DNA of 64,000 nucleotides from Actinopolyspora saharensis (GTDB lineage Bacteria; Actinomycetota; Actinomycetes; Mycobacteriales; Pseudonocardiaceae): NCBI RefSeq assembly GCF_900100925.1, contig NZ_FNKO01000002.1, positions 1,302,001 to 1,366,000 of the forward strand, read 5' to 3'. Shown piece by piece: positions 1 to 8,427 of this stretch (position 1 is its first letter; each line of letters starts with the position of its first letter). The notes under the pieces were generated by a model. It saw only the letters and a program-made list of their open reading frames with translations, ran no database searches and was not told where the DNA came from. The position numbers and the translations under genes were made by a program.

Positions 1-2143
1 CCCGCGACGTCTCCCCGGTGGGCGGCCCCGCGTCCGCTTCTTCCTCCTCCGGGGGAGGCTCTTCCGGCGGGGGCGGCTCCTCCGGGGGCGGTGGCTCCGG
101 AGGAGTCTCCGCGGGGGTCCCTGCGGTGGGTGTGCTCGGTTCCGCTGCTCGCGGGGCCGCGCGCTCGGCCGGCTCCGCCGGTGCAGGGGGCTCCGGCGCG
201 GCCTGCTCCGGCTCCGTGGCCTGCTCCGGCTCCGTGGCCTGCTCCGGTGCCGGGGCCGCGGCCTCCGCAGGCCGCTCGGACGGACTAGCCCGCCCGTTCG
301 GCTCCGCGGGCGCCTCCGCGACCGGAGCCTGCGCGGACCCGGCGTTCGACTCCGCGGGGCGCTCCCGCGCGGCGGGGGGAGCGCTCGCGGAGGCCCCGGG
401 GGACTGCTCCGGCTGCTGGGCTGCGGGAGCGGGTTGTTCCCCCTCGACGACGCACTCGACCGCCCACTCGCCGCCGAGCACCTCGCGCATGGCCTCCCGC
501 ACGTGTTCGATCCGGTTCGCCCGGTGGAACTGCTTGCGCAGTCCCTCGGTCGGCATCGAGATGACCAGCGTGTCCGCGCGCAGTTCCTGCACGCTCGCGT
601 TGAGCAGCAGAGCCTGGGTGGGTCGGTTGCGCTCGGACACCGCGCGCAGCAGTTCGCTCCACGTCTGGCGCAGCTCCGCCGTCGCCGTTCCGCTCCGGGA
701 CTCCTCCTGCGGCGCGGAACCACCGGCGCCGCGGTCGCTCGTCTCCCGTGCCGGGGCGGCGGAACCACCGGCGGGGGCGGTCTCCGCGCGGACGTTCCCG
801 TCCGACCGGGCCGTCGCTTCGGCGGTGCGCTCCCGCACCGGCTCCCGGGGCTCGGCCGCCGGTTCGGCGTTCCCGCCGGTGGGCTGCGGCTGCTCCCCGG
901 CGGGGGCGGCAGGTGCGGCGGGGGCCGAGCCTGCCGCGCCGCCGTCGGTTCCGGAGGCAGCGGCCTGCGCCGCGGGCGGCGCGACCGTCATCCGCCGCTC
1001 CACCCGTTCCAACCGCTGGAGCAGCGCCGCCTCGGAGGAGGACGCGGTGGGAAGCATCATCCGCGAGCACAGCAGTTCCAGCAGCAGCCTGGGGGCCGTG
1101 GCACCCCGCATCTCGGACAGCCCGGCGTGGACTATCTCGGCGAACCGGGTGAGGGTCGCGACTCCGAGCTGCTCCGCCTGACGAGACATCTTCTCCGCCG
1201 CGTCGCCCACGTTCTCGATCAGACCGCGCTCGGCCGCGTCGGGCACCGAGTGCAGCAGCACGAGGTCACGCAACCGGTCCAGCAGGTCAGAGGCGAAGCG
1301 ACGCGGGTCGTGCCCGGCCTCGACCACCCGGTTGACCGTGTCGTAGACGGCCGCCGAGTCCCCGGCGGCCAGCCCGTCGACCATGGAGTCGATCAGCGTC
1401 GCATCGGTCACCCCGAGCAGCGCGACGGCACGCTCGTAGGTGATCCCCTCGTCACCCGCACCGGCCAGCAGCTGGTCGAGCACGCTCAACGCGTCCCGCG
1501 CCGAACCACCGCCCGCGCGGATGGCCAGCGGGTACACCGCGGGATCGACCCGCACGCCCTCCTCGGCGCAGATCCGCTCCAGCAGCTCGCGCAGCTCCCC
1601 CGGCGGGATCAGCCGGAAGGGGTAGTGGTGCGTGCGGGAGCGGATCGTGGTCAGCACCTTGTCCGGCTCGGTGGTCGCGAACACGAACACGAGGTGGTCG
1701 GGAGGCTCCTCGACGATCTTCAACAGGGCGTTGAACCCCTGTTGGGTGACCATGTGGGCCTCGTCGATGACGAAGATCCGATAACGCGACTGGGCCGGGG
1801 CGAAGACCGCGCGATCGCGGAGCTCGCGGGCGTCGTCCACACCGCCGTGGCTGGCGGCGTCCATCTCCACCACGTCCACGCTGCCCGAACCGTCCGGTCC
1901 CAGGGCGACGCAGGAGTCACAGCTGCCGCACGGCTCGTCCGTGGGGCCCTCGACGCAGTTCAGCGAGCGGGCCAGGATTCGCGCGCTGGATGTCTTGCCG
2001 CAACCACGCGGTCCGGAGAACAGGTAGGCGTGGTTGATCCGCCGCGCGGCCAGCGCGGTGCGCAGTGGTTCGGTGACGTGTGACTGTCCCACGACCTCGC
2101 CGAAGGTCGCCGGTCGATACTTGCGATAGAGCGCGAGCGCCAC
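1..2143 (-). CDS. dnaX: DNA polymerase III subunit gamma/tau (5' part; runs off the left edge)
   Basis: Clamp-loader ATPase that loads the sliding clamp during replication. Reading from a GTG at 2143, the first 714 residues are visible. Walker A GPRGCGKT is at about 44-51, a zinc site uses Cys63, 72, 75 and 78, and the DEAH Walker B box is at about 127-130. After the clamp-loader domains (to about residue 380) the protein becomes a long Ala/Pro/Glu-rich linker, interrupted by a more ordered segment near residues 490-570. It ends at the window edge in a run of alternating Pro and Glu clusters. No Shine-Dalgarno is seen; a TATCGT hexamer 7 nt upstream suggests a leaderless mRNA. The many long opposite-strand ORFs here are GC shadows. 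Neighbouring SRP RNA and tRNA-Ser match the usual actinobacterial order. Confidence 0.95.
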   Translation of the reverse strand, partial: MALALYRKYRPATFGEVVGQSHVTEPLRTALAARRINHAYLFSGPRGCGKTSSARILARSLNCVEGPTDEPCGSCDSCVALGPDGSGSVDVVEMDAASHGGVDDARELRDRAVFAPAQSRYRIFVIDEAHMVTQQGFNALLKIVEEPPDHLVFVFATTEPDKVLTTIRSRTHHYPFRLIPPGELRELLERICAEEGVRVDPAVYPLAIRAGGGSARDALSVLDQLLAGAGDEGITYERAVALLGVTDATLIDSMVDGLAAGDSAAVYDTVNRVVEAGHDPRRFASDLLDRLRDLVLLHSVPDAAERGLIENVGDAAEKMSRQAEQLGVATLTRFAEIVHAGLSEMRGATAPRLLLELLCSRMMLPTASSSEAALLQRLERVERRMTVAPPAAQAAASGTDGGAAGSAPAAPAAPAGEQPQPTGGNAEPAAEPREPVRERTAEATARSDGNVRAETAPAGGSAAPARETSDRGAGGSAPQEESRSGTATAELRQTWSELLRAVSERNRPTQALLLNASVQELRADTLVISMPTEGLRKQFHRANRIEHVREAMREVLGGEWAVECVVEGEQPAPAAQQPEQSPGASASAPPAARERPAESNAGSAQAPVAEAPAEPNGRASPSERPAEAAAPAPEQATEPEQATEPEQAAPEPPAPAEPAERAAPRAAEPSTPTAGTPAETPPEPPPPEEPPPPEEPPPEEEEADAGPPTGETSR

Positions 2144-2150
2144 ACCGGCA

Positions 2151-2156
2151 ACGATA
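2151..2156 (-). promoter_or_regulatory. -10 element of dnaX (leaderless start)
   Basis: TATCGT lies 7 nt upstream of the dnaX GTG with no ribosome-binding site between them. That spacing puts the transcription start at or next to the start codon. Confidence 0.4.
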
Positions 2157-2278
2157 CGTGCCACCGCCGACGAGGCGGCAACGGGAGACGCGGGCGGTGG
2201 CGAACGGGCGGGAAGCGCCACTCGCCGGGGCGACGAGCTGCCCGCACGTCCCACGACTGGAGGAACCCCTCGACAAAA

Positions 2279-2371
2279 AAAGGGGACCCCGCGCACCCGT
2301 CAGAGCCCGCTTACCCTTGCTGCCTTCCGGCCCTGGGGGAGTTCACAGGGTGGACGCCGCGCGGAGTCCTC
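2279..2371 (-). ncRNA. ffs: Signal recognition particle RNA, small bacterial type
   Basis: On the minus strand the hallmark SRP domain IV sequence is present: GGCCGGAAGGCAGCAAGGGT, with the GGAA tetraloop region and the asymmetric loop. The 5' segment (GGACTCCGCGC) pairs with the 3' segment (GCGCGGGGTCC), closing a single long hairpin of about 93 nt. A T-run follows immediately (positions 2273-2280 read as A on the plus strand), giving a Rho-independent end. It binds Ffh to target membrane proteins. Ends are inferred from pairing and may be off by a few bases. Confidence 0.92.
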
Positions 2372-2565
2372 GTACAGTGTATATCCCGCGAAGCGCGGGG
2401 TTCCACCACCCCCCTCCAGGACTTCCGAGCGGGGCCGTCCGACCGCGGTGACCGCCCCGCGCCCTCCGCACCGGCGAGCCGCGGCGACCGCCCGAGCAAC
2501 CCCTGGTGAGGAGAAAACCGAGGGGGGTCGCAGAAGCGACGATCCCGTCGCGTACACTTTTTTGC

Positions 2566-2651
2566 GGAGGATTGGCCGAGCGGCCTAAGGCGCACGACTG
2601 GAATTCGTGTTGGGTTAACAGCCCTCGCGGGTTCGAATCCCGCATCCTCCG
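2566..2651 (+). tRNA. tRNA-Ser (GGA)
   Basis: Acceptor stem GGAGGAT pairs with ATCCTCC, followed by discriminator G. The anticodon loop CTGGAAT gives GGA. A long variable arm typical of type II tRNA is present, and the T loop reads GTTCGAATC. 86 nt; CCA is not encoded. Confidence 0.95.
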
Positions 2652-2657
2652 CTCTCG

Positions 2658-2693
2658 GGGCCGGGCACGGTGAACACCGCGCCCGGCCCTTTT
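2658..2693 (+). terminator. Terminator after tRNA-Ser(GGA)
   Basis: Inverted repeat GGGCCGGGC / GCCCGGCCC with a 14-nt loop, followed by TTTT, starts 6 nt after the tRNA. Confidence 0.7.
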
Positions 2694-2977
2694 CGTGTTT
2701 CGCCCCGCGGAGAGCTCGATCCCTCCCCGAGCCATGCGTCCGAACCGGGACGGGGCCGCCCCGAACCGAGTGCGAGCTTCCCGCCGGACCTCCGCACGTC
2801 CGCAGAGGCCCCGGAAACCGCCGAACGGTCGCACCTCCCGTGAAAGCGCACTGCTGCGTTTCGCGCAATTCGTCGAACGGCTCTGGACCTGCGAGATCAA
2901 CTGCCCGATAGTGCTCGTTGCACCCACTAAACCGATTCCGAGAGGTGCGACCCCCACCTCCGGGAGAGGAGCGGAAA
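2694..2977. other. Intergenic stretch upstream of exported protein genes
   Basis: No gene is recognised here. Open frames crossing it have no ribosome-binding site and no recognisable product. It presumably holds the promoter of the exported-protein pair that follows. Confidence 0.4.
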
Positions 2978-3496
2978 TTGGTCAGAGCCGGCGGAACGAG
3001 GACCCGTTCCCGAGGCCGAAGACATCTCGCGGTGTTCGCGAGCCTGTCCGCGGCCGCCGTGTTCACGGCGGGTTCGGCGCAGGCGGCCCAGGCGGACCGG
3101 GGCGCGGACGAGAACGCCCGGCAGCACTGCGTGCTCGACATCGCTTCCCAGCAACGAACCTGCTACGACGAGCTCTCCGCGGCCACGGGAGCTGGGCAGC
3201 GGATCGCGGACACCAGCGGCTCCGTCATCGGCGCCACGGTGTTCGAGGACGCCGAGTACGGCGGCGCTTCGCTGACGATCACGGTCCCGGAACCGTGCCC
3301 GAAGAACGACGAGGTCGACTTCTCGCTCGACCTCGACGACCACTGGAAGAACCAGATCTCCTCGGTCCAGGCGTGGTCGACCTGCTGGGTCTGGCTCTAC
3401 CCGGACTCGGGCGATCGCGCGGGCCCGTACAAGGACAAGGCACCGCGCCTGAGCAGCGGCATCAACGATCGAACAGTGACCGTCGGACTGAGCTGA
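2978..3496 (+). CDS. Exported beta/gamma-crystallin-like protein
   Basis: I choose the TTG at 2978 because GGGAGAGGAG lies 7 nt upstream and it gives a clean signal peptide (Arg-rich start, hydrophobic core, Ala-x-Ala near residue 36). The product is 172 aa. The mature part carries four cysteines (likely two disulfides). From about residue 85 it has an EYGG-aslTIT / NQISSVQ pattern of the kind seen in beta/gamma-crystallin folds and in peptidase-inhibitor family I36. The function is unknown: a calcium-binding or protease-inhibitor role would be typical of the fold but is inference. The next exported gene starts 17 nt downstream, so the two are probably co-transcribed. A longer upstream frame exists but has no RBS. 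Confidence 0.7.
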   Translation: MVRAGGTRTRSRGRRHLAVFASLSAAAVFTAGSAQAAQADRGADENARQHCVLDIASQQRTCYDELSAATGAGQRIADTSGSVIGATVFEDAEYGGASLTITVPEPCPKNDEVDFSLDLDDHWKNQISSVQAWSTCWVWLYPDSGDRAGPYKDKAPRLSSGINDRTVTVGLS

Positions 3497-3513
3497 AGCG
3501 AGGAGACAGCGGG

Positions 3514-4107
3514 ATGAGGTTGCGCAAGAGGGCGGCCACGGTGCTCGGCGCCTCCGCCGTGGTGCTGGCCGGGCTGGTCACCCCGGGCACGGCAGCGGCG
3601 GCGGACGAACCGACCGTGCGACAACTGCTCGAGCAGTGCGAACAGGGCAACACGGACCTCTGCGAGTTCCACCCCTCGGGTCAGCCGGAGAGCTACCGGG
3701 GTGCCGACGAGCTCGTGGGCGGTGCGGCGAACTGCTCGGAGGGGACCTCGACGAGGATCATCAGCTGGGAGTCGACGCAGACGACGACCAACAGCGTCGG
3801 GGTCACCATCAGCGCCAGCTCGACGCTCGGCGAGGTGTTCGAGGTCGGCTTCGAAACCAGTTACCAGCGCGAGTGGAGCTGGAGCAAGAGCAAGTCCGAC
3901 GAGATCCGGCACGAGCTCGGCCCCGGCCAGGCGGTCGAGATCTACGCCTCCCCGATGCGGGAGAAGGTGACCGGCACGTACGAGATGCACTTCGGTGATC
4001 CCTACTACGGGCACTACTACTGGTACGTCAACAACGTCACCGTCGACGGGCCCGCGCAGGACGAAGCCTGGTTCACCAGGGTGGAGGAAGTCGACGCGAA
4101 CTGCTGA
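3514..4107 (+). CDS. Exported protein with aerolysin/ETX-MTX2-like strand pattern
   Basis: 197 aa from an ATG preceded by GAGGAG. A signal peptide is clear (MRLRKR, hydrophobic stretch, AAAADE at about 28-33). The mature part has a long Ser/Thr-rich alternating segment (about 80-125, with SVGVTISASSTL and QREWSWSKSKSDE), then an aromatic C-terminal part (YYGHYYWY) ending in Cys. Alternating polar and apolar Ser/Thr tracts are typical of the insertion strands of aerolysin-type pore formers, so a small pore-forming or wall-active protein is possible. This is pattern recognition, not a family assignment. Three cysteines follow the signal region and one is C-terminal. Probably an operon with the upstream exported gene. 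Confidence 0.65.
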   Translation: MRLRKRAATVLGASAVVLAGLVTPGTAAAADEPTVRQLLEQCEQGNTDLCEFHPSGQPESYRGADELVGGAANCSEGTSTRIISWESTQTTTNSVGVTISASSTLGEVFEVGFETSYQREWSWSKSKSDEIRHELGPGQAVEIYASPMREKVTGTYEMHFGDPYYGHYYWYVNNVTVDGPAQDEAWFTRVEEVDANC

Positions 4108-4130
4108 AGCAGCGCGCCCCGATGAACGAA

Positions 4131-4165
4131 GCGGCGCCGGCCTCCGTCTCGGAGGCCGGCGCCGC
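4131..4165. terminator. Perfect 16-bp hairpin between exported gene and tRNA-Ser(CGA)
   Basis: GCGGCGCCGGCCTCCG is followed by a 3-nt loop and its exact complement. It sits 23 nt after the stop codon and just past the 3' end of the oppositely oriented tRNA, so it can serve both transcripts. There is no T-tract, which is common for GC-rich actinobacterial terminators. Confidence 0.7.
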
Positions 4166-4173
4166 CGCTCGTG

Positions 4174-4258
4174 CGGTAGCGGTGGGATTCGAACCCACGG
4201 AGGCTCTCACCTCACGCGATTTCGAGTCGCGCTCCTTAGGCCGCTCGGACACGCTACC
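4174..4258 (-). tRNA. tRNA-Ser (CGA)
   Basis: Minus strand: acceptor GGTAGCG pairs with CGCTACC, discriminator G. Anticodon loop CTCGAAA between CGCGA and TCGCG gives CGA. Long variable arm; T loop GTTCGAATC. 85 nt. Confidence 0.95.
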
Positions 4259-4379
4259 GCAAACAAGCGTAACGAACGGCTCACGCGCGTGAGCAACGGG
4301 GGGTCCGCACGCGGAAGGCGCCGCTCACGAGCCCTTCCTTCCTCGAACGCCGGGGCGGACCCCACCGGACGGGGTGGGC

Positions 4380-4631
4380 TCAGCGCTGTTCGTTCTCGCC
4401 GCCCTTGCCCTGGTCGCCCTTGTCCTGGCCGCGCAGTTTGTCCTTGGCGTCCTGGACGGTGCCTTCGGCGCGGTCCTTGAGGTCCTGGCCGCGCTCCTTG
4501 GCCTCGCCCTCCAGGCGATCCCGCTTACCGGCGTTCTCCGTCTCCTGACTACCGGTCACACGGCCGGTCGCTTCCTTGGCCTTGCCCGCCAGCTGCTGGG
4601 CCTGCTGCTTGACCTTGTCGAAAGTACTCAT
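4380..4631 (-). CDS. CsbD-like stress protein
   Basis: 83 aa, very hydrophilic and helical, rich in Lys, Glu, Gln and Gly. It begins MSTFDKVKQQAQQLAGKAKE, and the central Lys/Glu/Ala/Gly pattern matches the CsbD family, small proteins often induced by general stress. The exact function of the family is unknown. The ATG at 4631 is chosen because GGAGG lies 5 nt upstream; a GTG one codon earlier would be only 2 nt from that site. The gene stands alone between a tRNA and tadA. A LEA-like protective role is inference only. Confidence 0.8.
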   Translation of the reverse strand: MSTFDKVKQQAQQLAGKAKEATGRVTGSQETENAGKRDRLEGEAKERGQDLKDRAEGTVQDAKDKLRGQDKGDQGKGGENEQR

Positions 4632-4703
4632 CACGACCTCCTGTTACCGAGCACCCGGAGAGATACCCGGAAACGGATTCGAATCACCGGTCTGTGACTC
4701 AAC

Positions 4704-5213
4704 TCACATTCGATGCTCGTCGAAGAAGCCCTCCAGCAGCGTGGCGCACTCCCCCGCGAAAACCCCACCGACCACTTCGGGGCGGTGGTTGACCCTGCGG
4801 TCCCGGACCACGTCCCACAGGGAGCCGACCGCTCCGGTGCGGGGCTCCCACACCCCGAACACGACTCGCGAAACCCGCGCCAGCACCAGGGCTCCGGCGC
4901 ACATCGTGCACGGCTCGACGGTCACGGCCAGCGTGCACCCGGACAGCCGCCACCCGTCCCCGTGCTCGGCGGCTGCGGCCCGCAGCACCTGGATCTCGGC
5001 GTGGGCGGTGGGGTCGGACAGCTCCTCCCGCTGGTTGTGCCCGCTGGCCAGCACCCGCCCGTCGGGCGCGGCGACCACGGCACCTATCGGGACGTCGCCG
5101 CCCGCCAGCGCGGCGGGAGCCGCCGCGAGCGCGGAGCGCATCAACTCCCGGTCGGCCGGGGAGGCGGCCACTCCCCCCGTGCCGCGCCGGGACGTGTCCT
5201 GTCCGCTTTCCAT
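4704..5213 (-). CDS. tadA: tRNA-specific adenosine deaminase
   Basis: Converts A34 to inosine in tRNA-Arg(ACG). The 169-aa product has the zinc cytidine-deaminase signature: His71-Ala-Glu73 (THAEI) and PCTMC with Cys102 and Cys105. The substrate tRNA-Arg(ACG) is encoded at 15.0 kb in this window. The ATG at 5213 is chosen because GAGGAAGG precedes it. A GTG at 5231 overlaps the stop of the upstream gene (GTGA) and would add six residues. It follows the TadA-associated protein gene in the same direction with essentially no gap, so the two are co-expressed. The family also includes guanine and dCMP deaminases, but motif and context favour TadA. Confidence 0.9.
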   Translation of the reverse strand: MESGQDTSRRGTGGVAASPADRELMRSALAAAPAALAGGDVPIGAVVAAPDGRVLASGHNQREELSDPTAHAEIQVLRAAAAEHGDGWRLSGCTLAVTVEPCTMCAGALVLARVSRVVFGVWEPRTGAVGSLWDVVRDRRVNHRPEVVGGVFAGECATLLEGFFDEHRM

Positions 5214-5227
5214 TCCTTCCTCGGCCG

Positions 5228-5710
5228 TCACAGCCGTTCGAGCAGCCCGGAGAAGTGCTCTCCGAAGCCGCAGCGCTGGGCGATCATCTCGAGCTGTTCG
5301 TCCGGGTAGAGATCGACTTCCTCGTTGATCAGGAGCAGCTCGTCCTCGGGCAGTCCGAGATCGGACAGCAGGGCGAGATTGCCCTCCGGCCAGATCTCGT
5401 CGTCGTCCTCGTCGGGAGGATCGACCCGCAACAGATCCAACACGTCGGCGGCGATGTCGTAGTCCAGCGCGGCCGCCGCATCGGACAGCGCGAGCTCCAC
5501 ACCCCCGGGGACGGGGCGGACCAGCACGAAGAACTCGTCGTCCACATTGCACATGCCAACCACGGCGCCGGTGGACCGCAGTTCTCTCAGAGCCGTTATT
5601 ACCGCGTCGAGCCCGGTCAGCACCGAGCTGTCGAGCACGTTGCAACGCCACCGCCCGTCCTCTCGAACCGCGGCGACGGCAAAACCCGCGATCGGTGTCT
5701 GGACCGTCAT
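5228..5710 (-). CDS. tRNA adenosine deaminase-associated protein
   Basis: 160 aa, acidic, with no signal peptide or membrane segment. It belongs to the actinobacterial family found directly upstream of tadA and named only by that association. Features seen: an N-terminal alpha/beta region with FAVAAVREDGRW, a central LDAVITALRELRSTGAVVGM, and a very acidic stretch DPPDEDDDEIWPEG near residue 100. The molecular function is unknown. The start ATG at 5710 gives a compact protein; longer frames upstream run into the divergent tyrA promoter. tadA follows in the same direction with overlapping or touching ends. Confidence 0.85.
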   Translation of the reverse strand: MTVQTPIAGFAVAAVREDGRWRCNVLDSSVLTGLDAVITALRELRSTGAVVGMCNVDDEFFVLVRPVPGGVELALSDAAAALDYDIAADVLDLLRVDPPDEDDDEIWPEGNLALLSDLGLPEDELLLINEEVDLYPDEQLEMIAQRCGFGEHFSGLLERL

Positions 5711-5839
5711 GACGCCACGGTAAAGCGTGCGGACGCCACCCGAAAGCACTATTGCACGGACGTCACTCTCCAGGTCAATGATCCGACTCGGTCGGCGACC
5801 GAGCGAACACCGAGCGTCCCCGTCGGGCAGTATTGAGTC

Positions 5840-6817
5840 ATGCGAGCCGTGTGTGTGATCGGACTGGGACTGATCGGTGGGTCGGTGCTGCGGGCGGCGC
5901 TGCGCGCGGGCCGCGCAGGCTGGGGAGCCACGACCTCGGAGGAGGACGCCGCCGCGGCCCGCGCCGCCGGCTACGACGTGGCCCCGAGCACCGAGGAGGC
6001 GCTGCGCCGGGCAGCCGAGCATGATGCGCTCGTCGTGATCGCCACTCCGCTGCCCGCCGTCGGCGGAGTGCTGCGCCGGATCGCGCGGCACGCCCCGGAG
6101 ACGTACCTGACCGATGTGGTCGGTGTGCAGGAGCCGGTGCACGAGCTGGTGCGCGAGCTGGCTCCCGACACCCGCTACGCGGGCGGGCACCCGATGTCCG
6201 GAACGACCGACTCCGGCTGGCCGGCGGGGCGCGCCGAGCTGTTCGACCGCGCTCTCTGGGCCGTGACCACCGACGAGGACACCCGGCTCGACTCCTGGGT
6301 GGAAGCGGCGGCGCTGGCCGTGGACTGCGGATCGCGAGTGGTTCCGGCCGGCCCCGGCGAGCACGACGCGGCAGTGGCGCGGATCTCCCACCTGCCCCAC
6401 GTGCTCTCCGCGGTGCTCGCCTCGGTCGGGGCGGACGGAGGTCCGCTCGCCCTGTCACTGGCAGCCGGTTCCTTCCACGACGGCACCCGGGTGGCCGGCA
6501 GCGACCCCGATCTGGTGCGCGCCATGACCGAGGGCAATCGGGCGGCGCTGCTGGACGCGCTGGACGACGCCCTGGGGCGGCTCGGGGCCGCCCGCGGGGC
6601 GCTCGCCACGACCGGCTCGCTGAATTCCACGGTGCGCTCCGGGCACGAGGCCAACGGGAGCCTGCGGGAGCAGCACGCTGCGGAGCGGGTGAGCAGCACC
6701 GTGCCGCTGAACGCGGGGCACGCGCTGCGCAGGCTGCGCGAGGTCGGCCAGCGGGGCGGCTGGGTCGTCTCCCTGGACGCGGAGTCGGCCACGGTCGAGC
6801 TACCCGCCGCCGAGTGA
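5840..6817 (+). CDS. tyrA: Prephenate dehydrogenase
   Basis: Oxidative decarboxylation of prephenate to 4-hydroxyphenylpyruvate in tyrosine synthesis. The 325-aa product starts with a Rossmann NAD site GLGLIG at residues 8-13. The TyrA signature GGHPMSGTTDSG follows near residue 115, and a helical C-terminal domain completes the family's usual length. No ACT domain is seen. It is transcribed divergently from the tadA pair; the 129-bp gap holds both promoters. No strong Shine-Dalgarno precedes the ATG. The window also encodes pheA (62.6 kb) and a HisC-like aminotransferase (18.5 kb), so much of the terminal aromatic pathway is represented, though not as one operon. Confidence 0.93.
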   Translation: MRAVCVIGLGLIGGSVLRAALRAGRAGWGATTSEEDAAAARAAGYDVAPSTEEALRRAAEHDALVVIATPLPAVGGVLRRIARHAPETYLTDVVGVQEPVHELVRELAPDTRYAGGHPMSGTTDSGWPAGRAELFDRALWAVTTDEDTRLDSWVEAAALAVDCGSRVVPAGPGEHDAAVARISHLPHVLSAVLASVGADGGPLALSLAAGSFHDGTRVAGSDPDLVRAMTEGNRAALLDALDDALGRLGAARGALATTGSLNSTVRSGHEANGSLREQHAAERVSSTVPLNAGHALRRLREVGQRGGWVVSLDAESATVELPAAE

Positions 6818-6946
6818 GCGCCAGCGTCCTCCGCCGGAGTGACGGGGCTCCACGCCGGCTCCTCCCGGATTCGCGGGAGCCTCCGCTCGTCAGAACCACT
6901 CGAGCAACCGGCACCGCCGAACTCCCTTTTCGGGCAGGATGGAACC

Positions 6947-8146
6947 ATGCCACGCGCGCTCCTGCTCGACGCCGCACGAACTCCGTTCGGAAGCTACCGG
7001 GGTGGGCTGTCCGGGGTCCGGGTCGACGACCTGGCGGCGATGCCGATCACCGAGCTGCTCCGGCGCGGACGGACCCGGTCGGATTCCGCCCTCGACCCGA
7101 GCACGATCGACGAGGTCGTCTACGGCAACACCAACGGCGCGGGCGAGGAGAACCGCAACGTGGCGCGGATGGCCGGGTTGCTCGCGGGACTTCCGAGCAC
7201 CGTTCCCGGCATGACGGTCAACAGGCTGTGCGGTTCGAGCGGTGAGGCCCTGGTCCAGGCGGCCAGGGCGATCCGGTCCGAGGAGGCTGAGCTGGTCCTG
7301 GCCGGCGGGGTCGAGGGGATGAGTCGAGCTCCGTTCGTGATGCCGCGTTCCGAGCGCGTGCTTCCGGATCGGCTCGACGTGGTCTCCACGGCCGCGGGGT
7401 GGCGCCTGGTCAACCCGCGCATGAGTCCGGAGTGGACCGTCCCGCTCGGTTCGGCGGCCGAGCGCGCGGCGGAGGAGCTGGGCATCGGCCGGACCGAGAT
7501 GGACGAGTACGCGCTGCGCTCCCACCGGCGCGCGGCCGCGGCCTGGGACGCCGGGGTGCACGACGATTTCGTGTTCCCGCTGCGCGACCCGAGGGGGATC
7601 ACGGTGCGCGGCGACGAGTCGGTGCGCACCGACACCGGGATGACCAAGCTGGGGGGACTTCCCCCGGCGTTCTCCGCCGAGGGCCCGGTCACCGTGGGCA
7701 ACTCGGCCCCGCTGGGGGACGGGGCCGTCGCCGCGCTGGTCGGTTCGCAGCAGCAGGCCGACCGCATGGGGGTCACGCCGCTGGGGGAGCTGCTCACCGG
7801 GTTGACCGTGGCCTGCGAACCGCACCGCTTCGCGCTGGCTCCGGTGACGGCGATCCGCAAGCTGCTCGGCAGGCTGAACGTCGACCTGGCCGAGGTCGAT
7901 CTCTGGGAGATCAACGAGGCTTTCGCCGCGCTGGTGCTCAGCGTGCTGCGGCACTTACCGGACATCCCGCTCGAGCGAGTGAACGTTCACGGTGGAGCCC
8001 TGGCTTACGGGCACCCGCTCGGCGCGTCCTTCGCCCGGGTGGTGATCGACCTCTGCAGGCACTTGCGGCAGCGCGGTGGCGGACTGGGGGTGGCCAGTGC
8101 CGGCATCGGAGTGGGGCAGGCCATGGCCGTGGCGGTGCGGGTCTGA
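6947..8146 (+). CDS. Thiolase family acyltransferase lacking the C-terminal cysteine
   Basis: 399 aa, closest in pattern to beta-ketoadipyl-CoA/acetyl-CoA thiolases. The acylated nucleophile is present (VNRLCGSSG, Cys95). The NEAF loop and the HPLG histidine (GGALAYGHPLGAS) are also present. The C-terminal CxG motif, which normally supplies the second catalytic cysteine (as in MCIGVGQG), reads AGIGVGQA here, with Gly replacing Cys. Family knowledge says this Cys deprotonates the incoming acetyl-CoA, so classical thiolysis or condensation may be impaired or altered. The ATG at 6947 aligns with the usual thiolase N-terminus. The gene stands alone downstream of tyrA. Confidence 0.85.
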   Translation: MPRALLLDAARTPFGSYRGGLSGVRVDDLAAMPITELLRRGRTRSDSALDPSTIDEVVYGNTNGAGEENRNVARMAGLLAGLPSTVPGMTVNRLCGSSGEALVQAARAIRSEEAELVLAGGVEGMSRAPFVMPRSERVLPDRLDVVSTAAGWRLVNPRMSPEWTVPLGSAAERAAEELGIGRTEMDEYALRSHRRAAAAWDAGVHDDFVFPLRDPRGITVRGDESVRTDTGMTKLGGLPPAFSAEGPVTVGNSAPLGDGAVAALVGSQQQADRMGVTPLGELLTGLTVACEPHRFALAPVTAIRKLLGRLNVDLAEVDLWEINEAFAALVLSVLRHLPDIPLERVNVHGGALAYGHPLGASFARVVIDLCRHLRQRGGGLGVASAGIGVGQAMAVAVRV

Positions 8147-8217
8147 TCCGGGAGAAAATCCCGAACGCAATTCGCAGCGGAAGGCTCGCACCGAACGAGC
8201 CGAGATACTTTACTACA

Positions 8218-8265
8218 TCGAGAATCATCTCGAATCTCCCAACCACGAAAGTGTGATCACTTTCG
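8218..8265. promoter_or_regulatory. Two adjacent palindromes upstream of a tiny secreted protein
   Basis: TCGAGA-atca-TCTCGA at 8218-8233 and CGAAAGTG-tgat-CACTTTCG at 8246-8265 are both perfect, each with a 4-nt centre. They lie 160-210 nt before the start of the small exported gene and 70-120 nt after the thiolase stop. Either operators or RNA hairpins; there is no T-tract. Confidence 0.4.
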
Positions 8266-8427
8266 CACGAAAACGGGACAGACGAATCACCACTCCACGC
8301 CACACAATAAGGTGAATCAATCGTGAATCACGGGGCGAACTCCACCGAACTCCGGTAGACATGAAGTGTCGGCTGCCGACACGGTGCGGCCGACGTACGA
8401 AACCCACTCAAAACGAAAGGCATCAAC

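Noticed and set aside
2695..3513. Long plus-strand frame running into the second exported gene from 2695
   Set aside because: The signal peptide, RBS and ATG at 3514 define the real start. The upstream part overlaps the first exported gene in another frame.
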